Below are positions 8,806 through 16,528 of a stretch of DNA of 64,000 bases, piece after piece. The notes beneath the pieces were generated by a model. The model ran no database searches and was not told where the DNA came from. It saw only the letters and a program-made list of their open reading frames with translations. Location: NCBI RefSeq assembly GCF_029946005.1, contig NZ_JAQSDR010000040.1, positions 1-64,000 of the forward strand, in the 5' to 3' direction. Every line of letters begins with the position of its first letter. Position 1 is the stretch's first letter. Position numbers and translations under genes: made by a program. Origin of the DNA: Aquabacterium sp. GTDB taxonomy: Bacteria > Pseudomonadota > Gammaproteobacteria > Burkholderiales > Burkholderiaceae_C.

Positions 8806-9944
8806 ACTTTGGTCTCCGGTGCGTTTTTGTTGAACAGTTTCTTCAGGCCACCGACGATGCCTTGCGGCAGCAACAGGGTCACCAGGATGAACAGCAGACC
8901 CAGGAAGTACAGCCAGAACTCGGGGTAGGCCACCGTGAGCCAGCTCTTGGCCCCGTTGACGAAGAAAGCACCCACGATGGGCCCAATCAACGAGGCACGA
9001 CCACCCACCGCCGTCCAGATGGCGATCTCGATGCCCGCCGCGGCCGACATTTCACCCGGGTTGATGATGCCCACCTGGGGCACGTACAAAGCACCAGCGA
9101 TGCCGCACATCACGGCCGACAAGGTCCAGATGGCGAGCTTGTAGGCCAGCGGGTTGTAGCCGCAGAACATGACGCGGTTCTCGGCATCGCGGATCGCTTG
9201 CAGCACGCGGCCGAACTTGGTGTTCACCAACCAGCGGGCCATCAGGTAGAAGCCGATCAGCGTCATGCCGGTGAGGATGAACAGCACCATGCGCGTGGAA
9301 GGCTGGGCCAGCGGGATGTCCAGGATGCGCTTGAAATCGGTGAAGCCGTTGTTGCCACCAAAGCCGGTTTCATTGCGAAAGAACAGCAGCATGGCCGCGT
9401 AGGTCATGGCCTGGGTGATGATCGAGAAATACACCCCCTTGATGCGCGAACGGAAGGCGAAGAAGCCGAAGATGAAGGCCAGCAGGCCGGGCACCAGGAT
9501 CACCAGCAGCATCTGGCCGACGAAGGACTCGCTCCAGGCCCAGTGCCAGGGCACTTCTTTCCAGTCGAGGAAGACCATGAAGTCGGGCAGATCGGACTTG
9601 TAGCTGCCATCGCGGCCAATCTGGCGCATCAGGTACATGCCCATGGCATAGCCGCCCAGCGCAAAGAACAGGCCGTGGCCCAGCGACAGGATGCCGGTGT
9701 AGCCCCAGATCAGGTCCATCGCCAAGGCGCAAATGGCGTAGCACATGATCTTGGCGATCAGGCCGACGGCGTAGTCCGACAGGTGGAAGGCGGAATCCAC
9801 CGGCACCATCAGGTTGAGCACCGGTACCAGCAGGCACACCACGATGATGGCCACCATGACGCTGCTCCAGCCCTTGATGCCCAAGGCGCTGTGGGGCACG
9901 GTCACGGCCGGGGAAAGGAGGGATGGTTTCAACACGGCACTCAT
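8802..9944 (-). CDS. urtC: Urea ABC transporter permease UrtC
   Basis: A 380-residue membrane permease (LivM-like) with about 8-10 hydrophobic segments. It has the family stretch DLIWGYTGILSLGHGLFFAL and, later, FCGYNPLAYKLAIW and VGGRASLIGPIVGAF. It forms the transmembrane channel with UrtB. The reading frame is open far upstream, but the ATG at 9944 (MSAVLKPS) overlaps the urtB stop as ATGA, so this is taken as the start. The extension belongs to the urtB region. Confidence 0.95.
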   Translation of the reverse strand: MSAVLKPSLLSPAVTVPHSALGIKGWSSVMVAIIVVCLLVPVLNLMVPVDSAFHLSDYAVGLIAKIMCYAICALAMDLIWGYTGILSLGHGLFFALGGYAMGMYLMRQIGRDGSYKSDLPDFMVFLDWKEVPWHWAWSESFVGQMLLVILVPGLLAFIFGFFAFRSRIKGVYFSIITQAMTYAAMLLFFRNETGFGGNNGFTDFKRILDIPLAQPSTRMVLFILTGMTLIGFYLMARWLVNTKFGRVLQAIRDAENRVMFCGYNPLAYKLAIWTLSAVMCGIAGALYVPQVGIINPGEMSAAAGIEIAIWTAVGGRASLIGPIVGAFFVNGAKSWLTVAYPEFWLYFLGLLFILVTLLLPQGIVGGLKKLFNKNAPETKV

Positions 9945-11542
9945 GCTTCGGCACTCCGGCCCTTCATGGCAAACAAACCTTGGGGACGCTTCTGGATGAA
10001 GACGACGATGAACATCAACACCATGATCTTGGCCAGCACCGCGCCGGCCCAGCCTTCCAGCAGCTTGTTGAAAATGCCCAGGCCCATGGCGGCGTAGACG
10101 GTGCCCGCGATCTGCCCCACGCCGCCCAGCACCACCACCATGAACGAATCCACGATGTAGTTCTGACCCAGGTCGGGGCCCACATTGCCGACCTGCGACA
10201 AGGCGCAACCAGCCAGGCCTGCGATGCCTGCACCCAGCGAGAACGCCATGGTGTCGACCCGGGCGGTGTTCACGCCCACGCAAGCGGCCATGGGCCGGTT
10301 CTGCGTCACGCTGCGCACGAACAAGCCCATGCGCGTCTTCGCGATCAGCAGGGTCATGCCCAGCAGCACCAAACCAGCGAAGGCGATGATGGCCAAACGG
10401 TTGTAGGGCAGCGTGAGGTTACTCAGCACGTTGAAGCCGCCGGACATCCACGCCGGGTTCTCAACCTGAACGTTCTGCGCACCAAACAGACCACGCACGG
10501 CCTGCATCAACACCAGGCTGATCCCCCAAGTGGCCAGCAGGGTTTCAAGCGGGCGGCCGTAGAGGAAGCGGATCACCGTGCGCTCCAGCACCGCGCCCAC
10601 CAGGGCCGCCGCCATGAACGAAGCCGGCACGGCCGCCAGGATGTACCAGTCGAAAGCACCGGGCAGGTGGTCGCGGAACAAATTCTGCACGACGTAGGTG
10701 GCGTAAGCGCCAATCATCATCAACTCGCCGTGGGCCATGTTGATCACGCCCATCAGGCCATAGGTGATGGCCAGGCCCAGCGCGGCCAACAGCAGGATGG
10801 AGCCCAGGCTGATGCCGGTGAACAGCACACCGGCGCGGTCGCCCCAGGCCAGGCGGCTGGCGATGGAGTCGAGCGACTTCTTGACCTCAATCTTCACCTG
10901 CGGATCAGTTTCCACGCCATCCTGCAGGCGCTCCATCAGCAAGGCTTGGGTTTCGGGGTCGGCGCTGGCGGCCAACTCTTGCGCGGCTTCAATGCGCTTG
11001 GCAGCGTCGGTGCCGCTCAGCAAGGCCTTGGCGCGCAGGTTTTGCAGTTGGATCTTGAGCTTGGGATCGGCCTCCGCCGCCAGGGCTTTGTCGATCATGG
11101 GCAGCTTGGCTTCGTCCACGCTCTGCGCGATGGTCTTGATGGCCTCGGCGCGCACGGCCACATCGGGCGACAAGAGCTTGCCCACGGCCAGCACGGCCTC
11201 CAGCTCGCCGCTCATGCGGCCGTTGTTGGTGACGTCTTCGGCGTCTTCGGGCAAGGTGGTGGGCTGGCCGGTGGCCGCATCCAACACCTTGTCGTCTTCA
11301 ATGATGTAGGCCTTCTCGCCAGAGACCTTGACGCTGTCGTTCAACAGCGCCTGGACCAGGATGGGCAGGCGCGCGTCGTTCTTGGGGATGAGTTTTTGCA
11401 ATGCCTGGATGCGGGCATCGTTGTCGCCGGCCGAGACCGCATGGGCTTCTTCGGCAGTCAGCGCGTGGGCAGGGTTCGTCATGCAACCGAGGGTGACCAA
11501 CATGGCCAGCCCCAGCTTGCGTGCTGCGTCAAATCGTTTCAC
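9941..11542 (-). CDS. urtB: Urea ABC transporter permease UrtB
   Basis: A 533-residue permease (LivH-like). The start is taken as GTG at 11542, giving a signal sequence MKRFDAARKLGLAMLVTLG. Residues about 30-240 are a soluble helical region with HEAT-like character, which is specific to UrtB. The C-terminal 290 residues are the membrane permease with GLAITYGLMGVINMAHGELM and the late VVLGGVGQIAGTVYAA. The frame is open to 11674, but that extension crosses the hairpin at 11588-11617 and matches no UrtB N-terminus. Together with UrtC it forms the urea pathway across the inner membrane. Confidence 0.93.
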   Translation of the reverse strand: MKRFDAARKLGLAMLVTLGCMTNPAHALTAEEAHAVSAGDNDARIQALQKLIPKNDARLPILVQALLNDSVKVSGEKAYIIEDDKVLDAATGQPTTLPEDAEDVTNNGRMSGELEAVLAVGKLLSPDVAVRAEAIKTIAQSVDEAKLPMIDKALAAEADPKLKIQLQNLRAKALLSGTDAAKRIEAAQELAASADPETQALLMERLQDGVETDPQVKIEVKKSLDSIASRLAWGDRAGVLFTGISLGSILLLAALGLAITYGLMGVINMAHGELMMIGAYATYVVQNLFRDHLPGAFDWYILAAVPASFMAAALVGAVLERTVIRFLYGRPLETLLATWGISLVLMQAVRGLFGAQNVQVENPAWMSGGFNVLSNLTLPYNRLAIIAFAGLVLLGMTLLIAKTRMGLFVRSVTQNRPMAACVGVNTARVDTMAFSLGAGIAGLAGCALSQVGNVGPDLGQNYIVDSFMVVVLGGVGQIAGTVYAAMGLGIFNKLLEGWAGAVLAKIMVLMFIVVFIQKRPQGLFAMKGRSAEA

Positions 11543-11587
11543 AGCTTGGTTCCAGTCGTTTTTACAATAGACAGCGGACAAGAAAAT

Positions 11588-11617
11588 CGCCCCGTTGGGT
11601 GACCCCCCAACGGGGCG
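11588..11617 (-). terminator. Hairpin between urtA and urtB (partial terminator or stabiliser)
   Basis: A 12-bp perfect stem CGCCCCGTTGGG with a 6-base loop is followed on the minus strand by ATTTTCTTGTC. The T-run is short, so it probably acts as a leaky terminator or a 3-prime stabiliser that raises urtA expression above urtBCDE, as is common for binding-protein genes. Confidence 0.6.
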
Positions 11618-11677
11618 AACCGCTTTGCTTCGAAAATCAAACCGCCCGTGCTCGACAGCACCGGGCGGCACCAAGCA

Positions 11678-12955
11678 TCACTTGGTTTCTGGCTCGTCCT
11701 TCTTCACGTCGTTGCCGGCGATGTATGGGCTCCAGGGTTGTGCCTTGACGGGGCCGGGGGTCTTCCAAACCACCTTGAACTGGCCATCGGCCTTGATCTC
11801 GCCGATGAAGACGGGCTTGTGAAGGTGGTGGTTCTTGGCGTCCATCGTGGAGGTGAAGCCACCAGGTGCCTTGAAGGTCTGGCCAGCCATGGCGGCGATG
11901 ACCTTGTCGGTGTCGGTGCTGCCAGCCTTCTTGACGGCCTGGGCCCACATGTTGATGCCGATGTACGTGGCTTCCATCGGGTCGTTGGTCAAAGGCCTGT
12001 CCTTGTGGCCAGCGATGTTCTTGGCCTTGGCATAGGCCGACCACTTCTTGATGAACTCGGCGTTGGTCGGGTTCTTGATGGACATGAAGTAGTTCCAGGC
12101 GGCCAGGTGACCAACCAGGGGCTTGGTGTCCACACCGCGCAGTTCTTCTTCACCCACCGAGAAGGCCACCACTGGCACGTCCGACGCCTTCAGGCCCTGG
12201 TTGCCCAGTTCCTTGTAGAAAGGCACGTTCGAGTCGCCATTGATGGTCGAGACCACGGCGGTTTTCTTGCCACCGGCCGCGAACTTCTTGATGTTGGCGA
12301 TGATGGTCTGGTAATCCGAGTGACCGAAGGGGGTGTACTCCTCCATGATGTCCTCGTCTTTCACGCCCTTGGACTTCAGGAAGGCGCGCAGGATCTTGTT
12401 CGTGGTGCGGGGGTAGACGTAGTCGGTGCCCAGCAGCACGAAGCGCTTGGCGCTGCCACCGTCCTTGCTCATCAGGTATTCAACAGCGGGGATGGCTTGC
12501 TGGTTGGGCGCGGCGCCCGTGTAGAACACGTTCTTTTCCAGCTCTTCACCCTCGTACTGCACGGGATAGAACAGCACGCTGTTCAGTTCCTTGAACACCG
12601 GCAGCACCGACTTGCGGCTCACCGAGGTCCAGCAGCCGAAGGTCACGGCGACCTTGTCCTGGCTGATCAGTTGCTTGGCCTTTTCAGCGAAAAGGGGCCA
12701 GTTGGAAGCCGGGTCAACCACCACGGGTTCCAGCTTCTTGCCCAGCAGGCCGCCCTTGGCGTTGATTTCATCGATGGCCATCAGGGCCACGTCCTTCAGG
12801 ACGGTTTCCGAGATGGCCATGGTGCCCGACAGCGAATGCAGAACGCCGACCTTGATCGTGTCGGCGGCATGGGCCAGGGAACCGACGAGCAGGCCGACCA
12901 CGCCCAAAGCGACGGCCGTCAGCGATTGGGTGGCATTGCGACGAGAAATGTTCAT
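11678..12955 (-). CDS. urtA: Urea ABC transporter substrate-binding protein UrtA
   Basis: A 425-residue periplasmic urea-binding protein of the type 1 fold. Residues 1-about 31 form a signal peptide ending LAHA-ADTIK, with an SRRN near the start that is a poor twin-arginine motif. Family-specific stretches include GVLHSLSGTMAISET, TFGCWTSVSRKSVLPVF, LFYPVQYEGEE and the conserved PNQQAIPAVEYL. The close match to UrtA rather than to amide-binding FmdD or LivK comes from TFGCWTSVSRK. It is the first gene of the operon and is followed by a hairpin, suggesting it is made in excess over the membrane subunits. Confidence 0.96.
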   Translation of the reverse strand: MNISRRNATQSLTAVALGVVGLLVGSLAHAADTIKVGVLHSLSGTMAISETVLKDVALMAIDEINAKGGLLGKKLEPVVVDPASNWPLFAEKAKQLISQDKVAVTFGCWTSVSRKSVLPVFKELNSVLFYPVQYEGEELEKNVFYTGAAPNQQAIPAVEYLMSKDGGSAKRFVLLGTDYVYPRTTNKILRAFLKSKGVKDEDIMEEYTPFGHSDYQTIIANIKKFAAGGKKTAVVSTINGDSNVPFYKELGNQGLKASDVPVVAFSVGEEELRGVDTKPLVGHLAAWNYFMSIKNPTNAEFIKKWSAYAKAKNIAGHKDRPLTNDPMEATYIGINMWAQAVKKAGSTDTDKVIAAMAGQTFKAPGGFTSTMDAKNHHLHKPVFIGEIKADGQFKVVWKTPGPVKAQPWSPYIAGNDVKKDEPETK

Positions 12956-13033
12956 GGATGAAGCTCCTGGTAGACAACAAGTGGGGTTTGGGAATCAGTG
13001 AACCCAGTGTGCCCAGCCGCTTGTTTTCCAGGA

Positions 13034-13051
13034 ATACGCCACATGGCGTAT
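13034..13051. promoter_or_regulatory. Perfect 18-bp palindrome in the urtA / 13091 intergenic region
   Basis: ATACGCCA-CA-TGGCGTAT is a perfect dyad with 8-bp arms. A related half (GTGGCGTGT) follows near 13065. It sits 79 bp before the urtA start and 40 bp before the divergent gene at 13091, a good place for an operator. The binding protein is unknown; the LuxR-type regulator at 15569-16528 is one candidate. Confidence 0.45.
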
Positions 13052-13090
13052 CAGAGGCGCATTCGTGGCGTGTGAGAGACTTCTCCCATC

Positions 13091-13831
13091 GTGTCACAGC
13101 AGTCCCCCTTCATCCACAAGAACCGGCAGACCCTGTCGCTGAGCCTGGACTCACCATTGCTCCAGAGTTGCATGCGGCGCAACGACCCCACCGCCCTGAT
13201 CCTGGACTACACCCGGGCGATGATGGGATTCCTGCTGTTCAACCCAAGCCCCGCCTCCATGCTGATGATTGGCCTGGGCGGAGGCTCGGTGCCCAAGTAC
13301 TGCCACCAGCACCTGCCGAAGGTCGACATCACCACCGTTGAAATCAACCCTGAGGTGATCGCCCTGCGGGACGAGTTCCTGATCCCGGCAGACAGTGAGC
13401 GCTTCCGCGTGATCTGCGCCGATGGCGTGGCTTTCGTGGCTCAAGCCCAGCAACGCTACGACGTGTTGATGGTGGATGGCTTCACCGGCGAAGGCCAGCC
13501 AGAGGCCCTGTGCTCACGCGTTTTTTACGACGCCTGCAAGGCCGCGCTGAGTGTAGAGGGCATGCTCGTGGTCAACCTGCACGCCGAAATGCCCCGCTGC
13601 GGCGAGCTGACACAGCGCATCGAGCGATGCTTTGGCGGCCACGCGGTGGCGGTGGCCACCGATGATGGCGACAACTGCGTTGTGCTGGCCGGATCGGGCC
13701 CCGCCTTCGCCCGATGCCGCCTCGCATTTGAAGACCGCTGGGGAGCCTTGTCGGCAGCGCATCAGCAGACCCTCGGCGCCTGCTCCAGCCGCATTGAGCG
13801 CGGTCTGATCAGGCGCTATCCTCCGGTGTGA
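13091..13831 (+). CDS. Spermidine synthase-like protein (SAM-binding fold)
   Basis: A 246-residue protein with the Rossmann fold of spermidine synthases and methyltransferases. The nucleotide-binding motif is MIGLGGGSVPKYCHQHLP, followed by the acidic TTVEINPEVIAL and a DVLMVDGFTGEGQP strand. It lacks the SpeE N-terminal beta domain, so aminopropyl transfer is uncertain. Related proteins are usually annotated as spermidine synthase-like or fused MFS/spermidine synthase fragments. The start is a GTG at 13091, because the N-terminus beginning there matches relatives; the Shine-Dalgarno is poor. It is divergent from urtA and convergent with fapA, ending one base from its stop. Confidence 0.75.
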   Translation: MSQQSPFIHKNRQTLSLSLDSPLLQSCMRRNDPTALILDYTRAMMGFLLFNPSPASMLMIGLGGGSVPKYCHQHLPKVDITTVEINPEVIALRDEFLIPADSERFRVICADGVAFVAQAQQRYDVLMVDGFTGEGQPEALCSRVFYDACKAALSVEGMLVVNLHAEMPRCGELTQRIERCFGGHAVAVATDDGDNCVVLAGSGPAFARCRLAFEDRWGALSAAHQQTLGACSSRIERGLIRRYPPV

Positions 13832-13832
13832 A

Positions 13833-15434
13833 TCAACCGTCCACCACCAAGGCATCCCCATCCGGCGTGGTGAACAGGACCAGGCCTTTGTCGATGGAAA
13901 AGTACCCAATGTCATAAGTGCGGCGCAAGCGGCGTTGCGTCTTGCCAAAGGCCAAGTCCACCGCGCCCGACACGCCCGCGCCAATCTCGACACGCGCGTT
14001 GGCGAACAAGGCCATCCTCTTGTCTAAATCATCCTTGCGCACCAGCAACAAGCCCAAGGCCTGCAGCGCCTGCGCCCAGGTGGAGCGCACCCGGTCCAGC
14101 ACGCCCGTTTTGTCGCCCTGACGGGTCAGGTGCTGAACCAGCTTGCTGAGGTTTTCCTCTTCCTGGTTCTGCTTGGCAATCAGCCCCAGCACCTCCTGGT
14201 ACTCGGCCTCCAGCACGGGGTTGACGCCCACCAGAACCTGGGTGACGGTGCTGGACGGATCGCCCAGCAAAGGTGTGCGGATCAGCATCATGGCGCGGGC
14301 AGATCCCCCCACAAGGCGGCCGCGCTGCGGGGACTGAGTGCCTACGATGATCTGATTGCCCGCCTGCAATTGGCTTTGCAAAGCCATGCTGTCGATGGCG
14401 ATGCCGACACCCGCGTCCACCTGGGAATGCTCGACAAATCGGGCCGACACTGAATCGCCAGCGCGCGCAGTGGCCAGCGCAATGATGCCCCCACCCACCC
14501 TGATGCTGCCACCAGCCTCCAGGTGCCCGCCGTCCACGGTTCCCGTCACGATGATGTCGCCACTGGCCTGCACCTTCATGCCGGTGAGAACGTCGCCTTC
14601 GATTTGCACCGTGCCATCAAACGTGATGTTGCCCGAGGCGATGCTGGCGCCGTTGAAGAAAACCACTTTCTCGACCATGACGCCATCGCCAACGCGCACC
14701 GGCTGACCCGCGAACACGGCACGCAAGAGCTTGGGATCTTGGGCGTCTACTTTGGCGCCAGGCAGGTCGGCCGCGAAAGCCACCGGTTGGCCACGCACCG
14801 GCTCAAGCACCTCAGCGTTGATGTTGCGCCCCAGGAAACCCGCCGTCTCGGGGATGATTCTCATCAAGGCCTGGTCAGCCTCGACCACGGGGATGTCGCC
14901 CAATTCACGAAAGTCGATCAAGCCGTCGGCCCCCACTTTGGGCCTGCGGTCGCGCGTGACATCGACCAGCATCTCGAAGCGCGCGTCTTCGCCATGGCGG
15001 GCCGGTTTGCCCAGGGCGGCCACCACACGGCCACCTTCGGGCGAGGTGCACACCTGCTGCAAGCTTGCTTCGTCAACACCAAACAGCACTCCAGCTTGAG
15101 CCAAGGCCTGCACCACGTCGTTTGCATTCAGCAGGCTGCCGCCCCGCGCTGGTGTCACCGTCACCCAGGCGCACATGGCATCGGGCGCGATTTCTAACTC
15201 GAAGCTGGCGTCTCGCCGCTCAGCGATGGCCACCTTGAAGGACTCTTCACTGGCGCACCGACTCACCGCCTGATGCAGTTCGTTGTCCAGCAAAAACCAA
15301 TCGGCATGCCCGGCTTGGGCAATCAAATCCTTAGCCACCGCGACAGTCAAGGCGGGGCGATCAGGCATGGGCCGGTGCTGCAACCAGAGTTGCCCTTCGG
15401 CCTCGATCAGATCAACACCGGGAAAACCCGACAT
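13833..15434 (-). CDS. FapA family protein (DUF342)
   Basis: A 533-residue DUF342/FapA protein. The N-terminal 170 residues are poorly conserved. Residues about 170-420 contain the right-handed beta-helix-like repeats of the family (GNITFDGTVQIEGDVLTGM, GDIIVTGTVDGG, GGSIRVGGGI). A helical C-terminal region follows, with coiled-coil character around residues 400-480. FapA proteins have been linked to cell-surface or flagellar assembly and to polar regulators in other proteobacteria, but the biochemical role is not settled. No flagellar or adhesin genes lie next to it. It is downstream of the response regulator on the same strand, with a 134-bp gap. Family assignment is good; function is unknown. 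Confidence 0.82.
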   Translation of the reverse strand: MSGFPGVDLIEAEGQLWLQHRPMPDRPALTVAVAKDLIAQAGHADWFLLDNELHQAVSRCASEESFKVAIAERRDASFELEIAPDAMCAWVTVTPARGGSLLNANDVVQALAQAGVLFGVDEASLQQVCTSPEGGRVVAALGKPARHGEDARFEMLVDVTRDRRPKVGADGLIDFRELGDIPVVEADQALMRIIPETAGFLGRNINAEVLEPVRGQPVAFAADLPGAKVDAQDPKLLRAVFAGQPVRVGDGVMVEKVVFFNGASIASGNITFDGTVQIEGDVLTGMKVQASGDIIVTGTVDGGHLEAGGSIRVGGGIIALATARAGDSVSARFVEHSQVDAGVGIAIDSMALQSQLQAGNQIIVGTQSPQRGRLVGGSARAMMLIRTPLLGDPSSTVTQVLVGVNPVLEAEYQEVLGLIAKQNQEEENLSKLVQHLTRQGDKTGVLDRVRSTWAQALQALGLLLVRKDDLDKRMALFANARVEIGAGVSGAVDLAFGKTQRRLRRTYDIGYFSIDKGLVLFTTPDGDALVVDG

Positions 15435-15568
15435 CTGCAGCCCTTTCCAATCGGGACAGGGTCCCAGGCCTCAGTGCAGATCAGTGTACCGAGCCGACTT
15501 GAGCTGGCAATAGCGGAAACACCCTTCTGCGGCCAATTGATCACACCTTGCGGGGGCGTGTGGGCGTC

Positions 15569-16528
15569 TCAGCGCATTTTCAGCTGACCCACCCGGCTCA
15601 TCGCCAGTCCGGCTGCGGCCGTGCGGGTTTCGACGCCCAGCTTGGCAAAAACATGTTCCAACTGCTTTTTGACGGTGGCCGGGCTGGTGCCCAGGATGTC
15701 GCCAATGTCGCGGTTGGTTTTGCCCTTGACGACCCAGTAGAGCACCTCGCCCTCGCGGGCCGTGAGCTTGAGTTCCTGGGTCAGGGCTTCAATGGCGGCC
15801 TCGTCCGAGGTCTCGCGCATCACCAGCAACCAGTTGTCGTCACCCGTGGGTTCGTGCAGGGCAAAGCTCAGGCGCCTGCCGCCTTGCTGAACCAGCCAGG
15901 GCTGCGGCGGCTTGCCAGTGGCCATGTCGGCCAGCGCACTGGGCGTAACCTGGCGCAGCCACACCACCAGCTCATCGGGCGCCACGGTCTCGGGCGTCTC
16001 GAAATACTGCTGCAGGAGCTTTCGCGCCAAAGGCGTCTGCCACATCACCCTGCCGTCGGAAAGGCGCACCGTCATCGACGCGTGACCAAAGGCATCCAGG
16101 GCATTGCGGGCCTGGCGTGCCTGCCGGGCACTGGCCATGTGCGAGACGATGCGGGCCAGCACTTCCCGGGGCCGGATCGGTTTGGTGACGTAGTCCACGC
16201 CCCCGGCTTCGAAGGCGGCCACCACGTGCTCGGTCTCGGTCAGGCCGGTCATGAAGACGATGGGGATGTGGCTGGTTTCGGGCTGCGCTTTCAGGCGCCG
16301 TGCCACCTCGAACCCGTCCATGCCGGGCATCAGGGCATCGAGCAAGATGATGTCGGGCACGGATTGGCTGGCACGCTGCAGGGCGGCTTCGCCATGGGTG
16401 GCGACCAGCACGGTGTAGCCCGCCTCGTCCAGCGCGTCGTGCAACAGGGAGAGGTTGTCGGGCACGTCGTCCACGATGAGCACGACATCGGTACGGCTGC
16501 GGTCGAGTCGGTCAAGCATCGGGATCAT
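15569..16528 (-). CDS. LuxR-type response regulator paired with the permease-kinase
   Basis: A 319-residue regulator. Residues about 13-130 are a receiver domain (VLIVDDVPDN, phosphoacceptor in IILLDALMPGMDG, FMTGL, and the lysine in VTKPIRP). A middle region of about 100 residues has a weak PAS-like character. The C-terminus is a LuxR/NarL-type helix-turn-helix (LTAREGEVLYWVVKGKTNRD, GTSPATVKKQLEHVFAKLGV). It should bind DNA when phosphorylated. The ATG at 16528 overlaps the kinase stop as ATGA, so the two are co-translated and form a cognate pair. This gives a clean guess for a regulator of the neighbouring urt or ure promoters, but no target is proved. Confidence 0.9.
   Translation of the reverse strand: MIPMLDRLDRSRTDVVLIVDDVPDNLSLLHDALDEAGYTVLVATHGEAALQRASQSVPDIILLDALMPGMDGFEVARRLKAQPETSHIPIVFMTGLTETEHVVAAFEAGGVDYVTKPIRPREVLARIVSHMASARQARQARNALDAFGHASMTVRLSDGRVMWQTPLARKLLQQYFETPETVAPDELVVWLRQVTPSALADMATGKPPQPWLVQQGGRRLSFALHEPTGDDNWLLVMRETSDEAAIEALTQELKLTAREGEVLYWVVKGKTNRDIGDILGTSPATVKKQLEHVFAKLGVETRTAAAGLAMSRVGQLKMR

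Noticed and set aside
9945..10283. Extended N-terminus of UrtC
   Set aside because: It lies inside urtB in another frame and lacks membrane character; the ATGA overlap gives a natural start.
9923..11602. A 559-codon plus-strand frame opposite urtB
   Set aside because: Antisense to a well-supported permease gene and rich in His and Gln; it starts inside urtC and has no family signature.
11543..11674. Extended N-terminus of UrtB
   Set aside because: It would translate through the intergenic hairpin and has no match to UrtB N-termini.
11678..12955. Twin-arginine signal in UrtA
   Set aside because: SRRN occurs, but the consensus hydrophobic and +4 positions do not fit; an ordinary Sec signal explains it.
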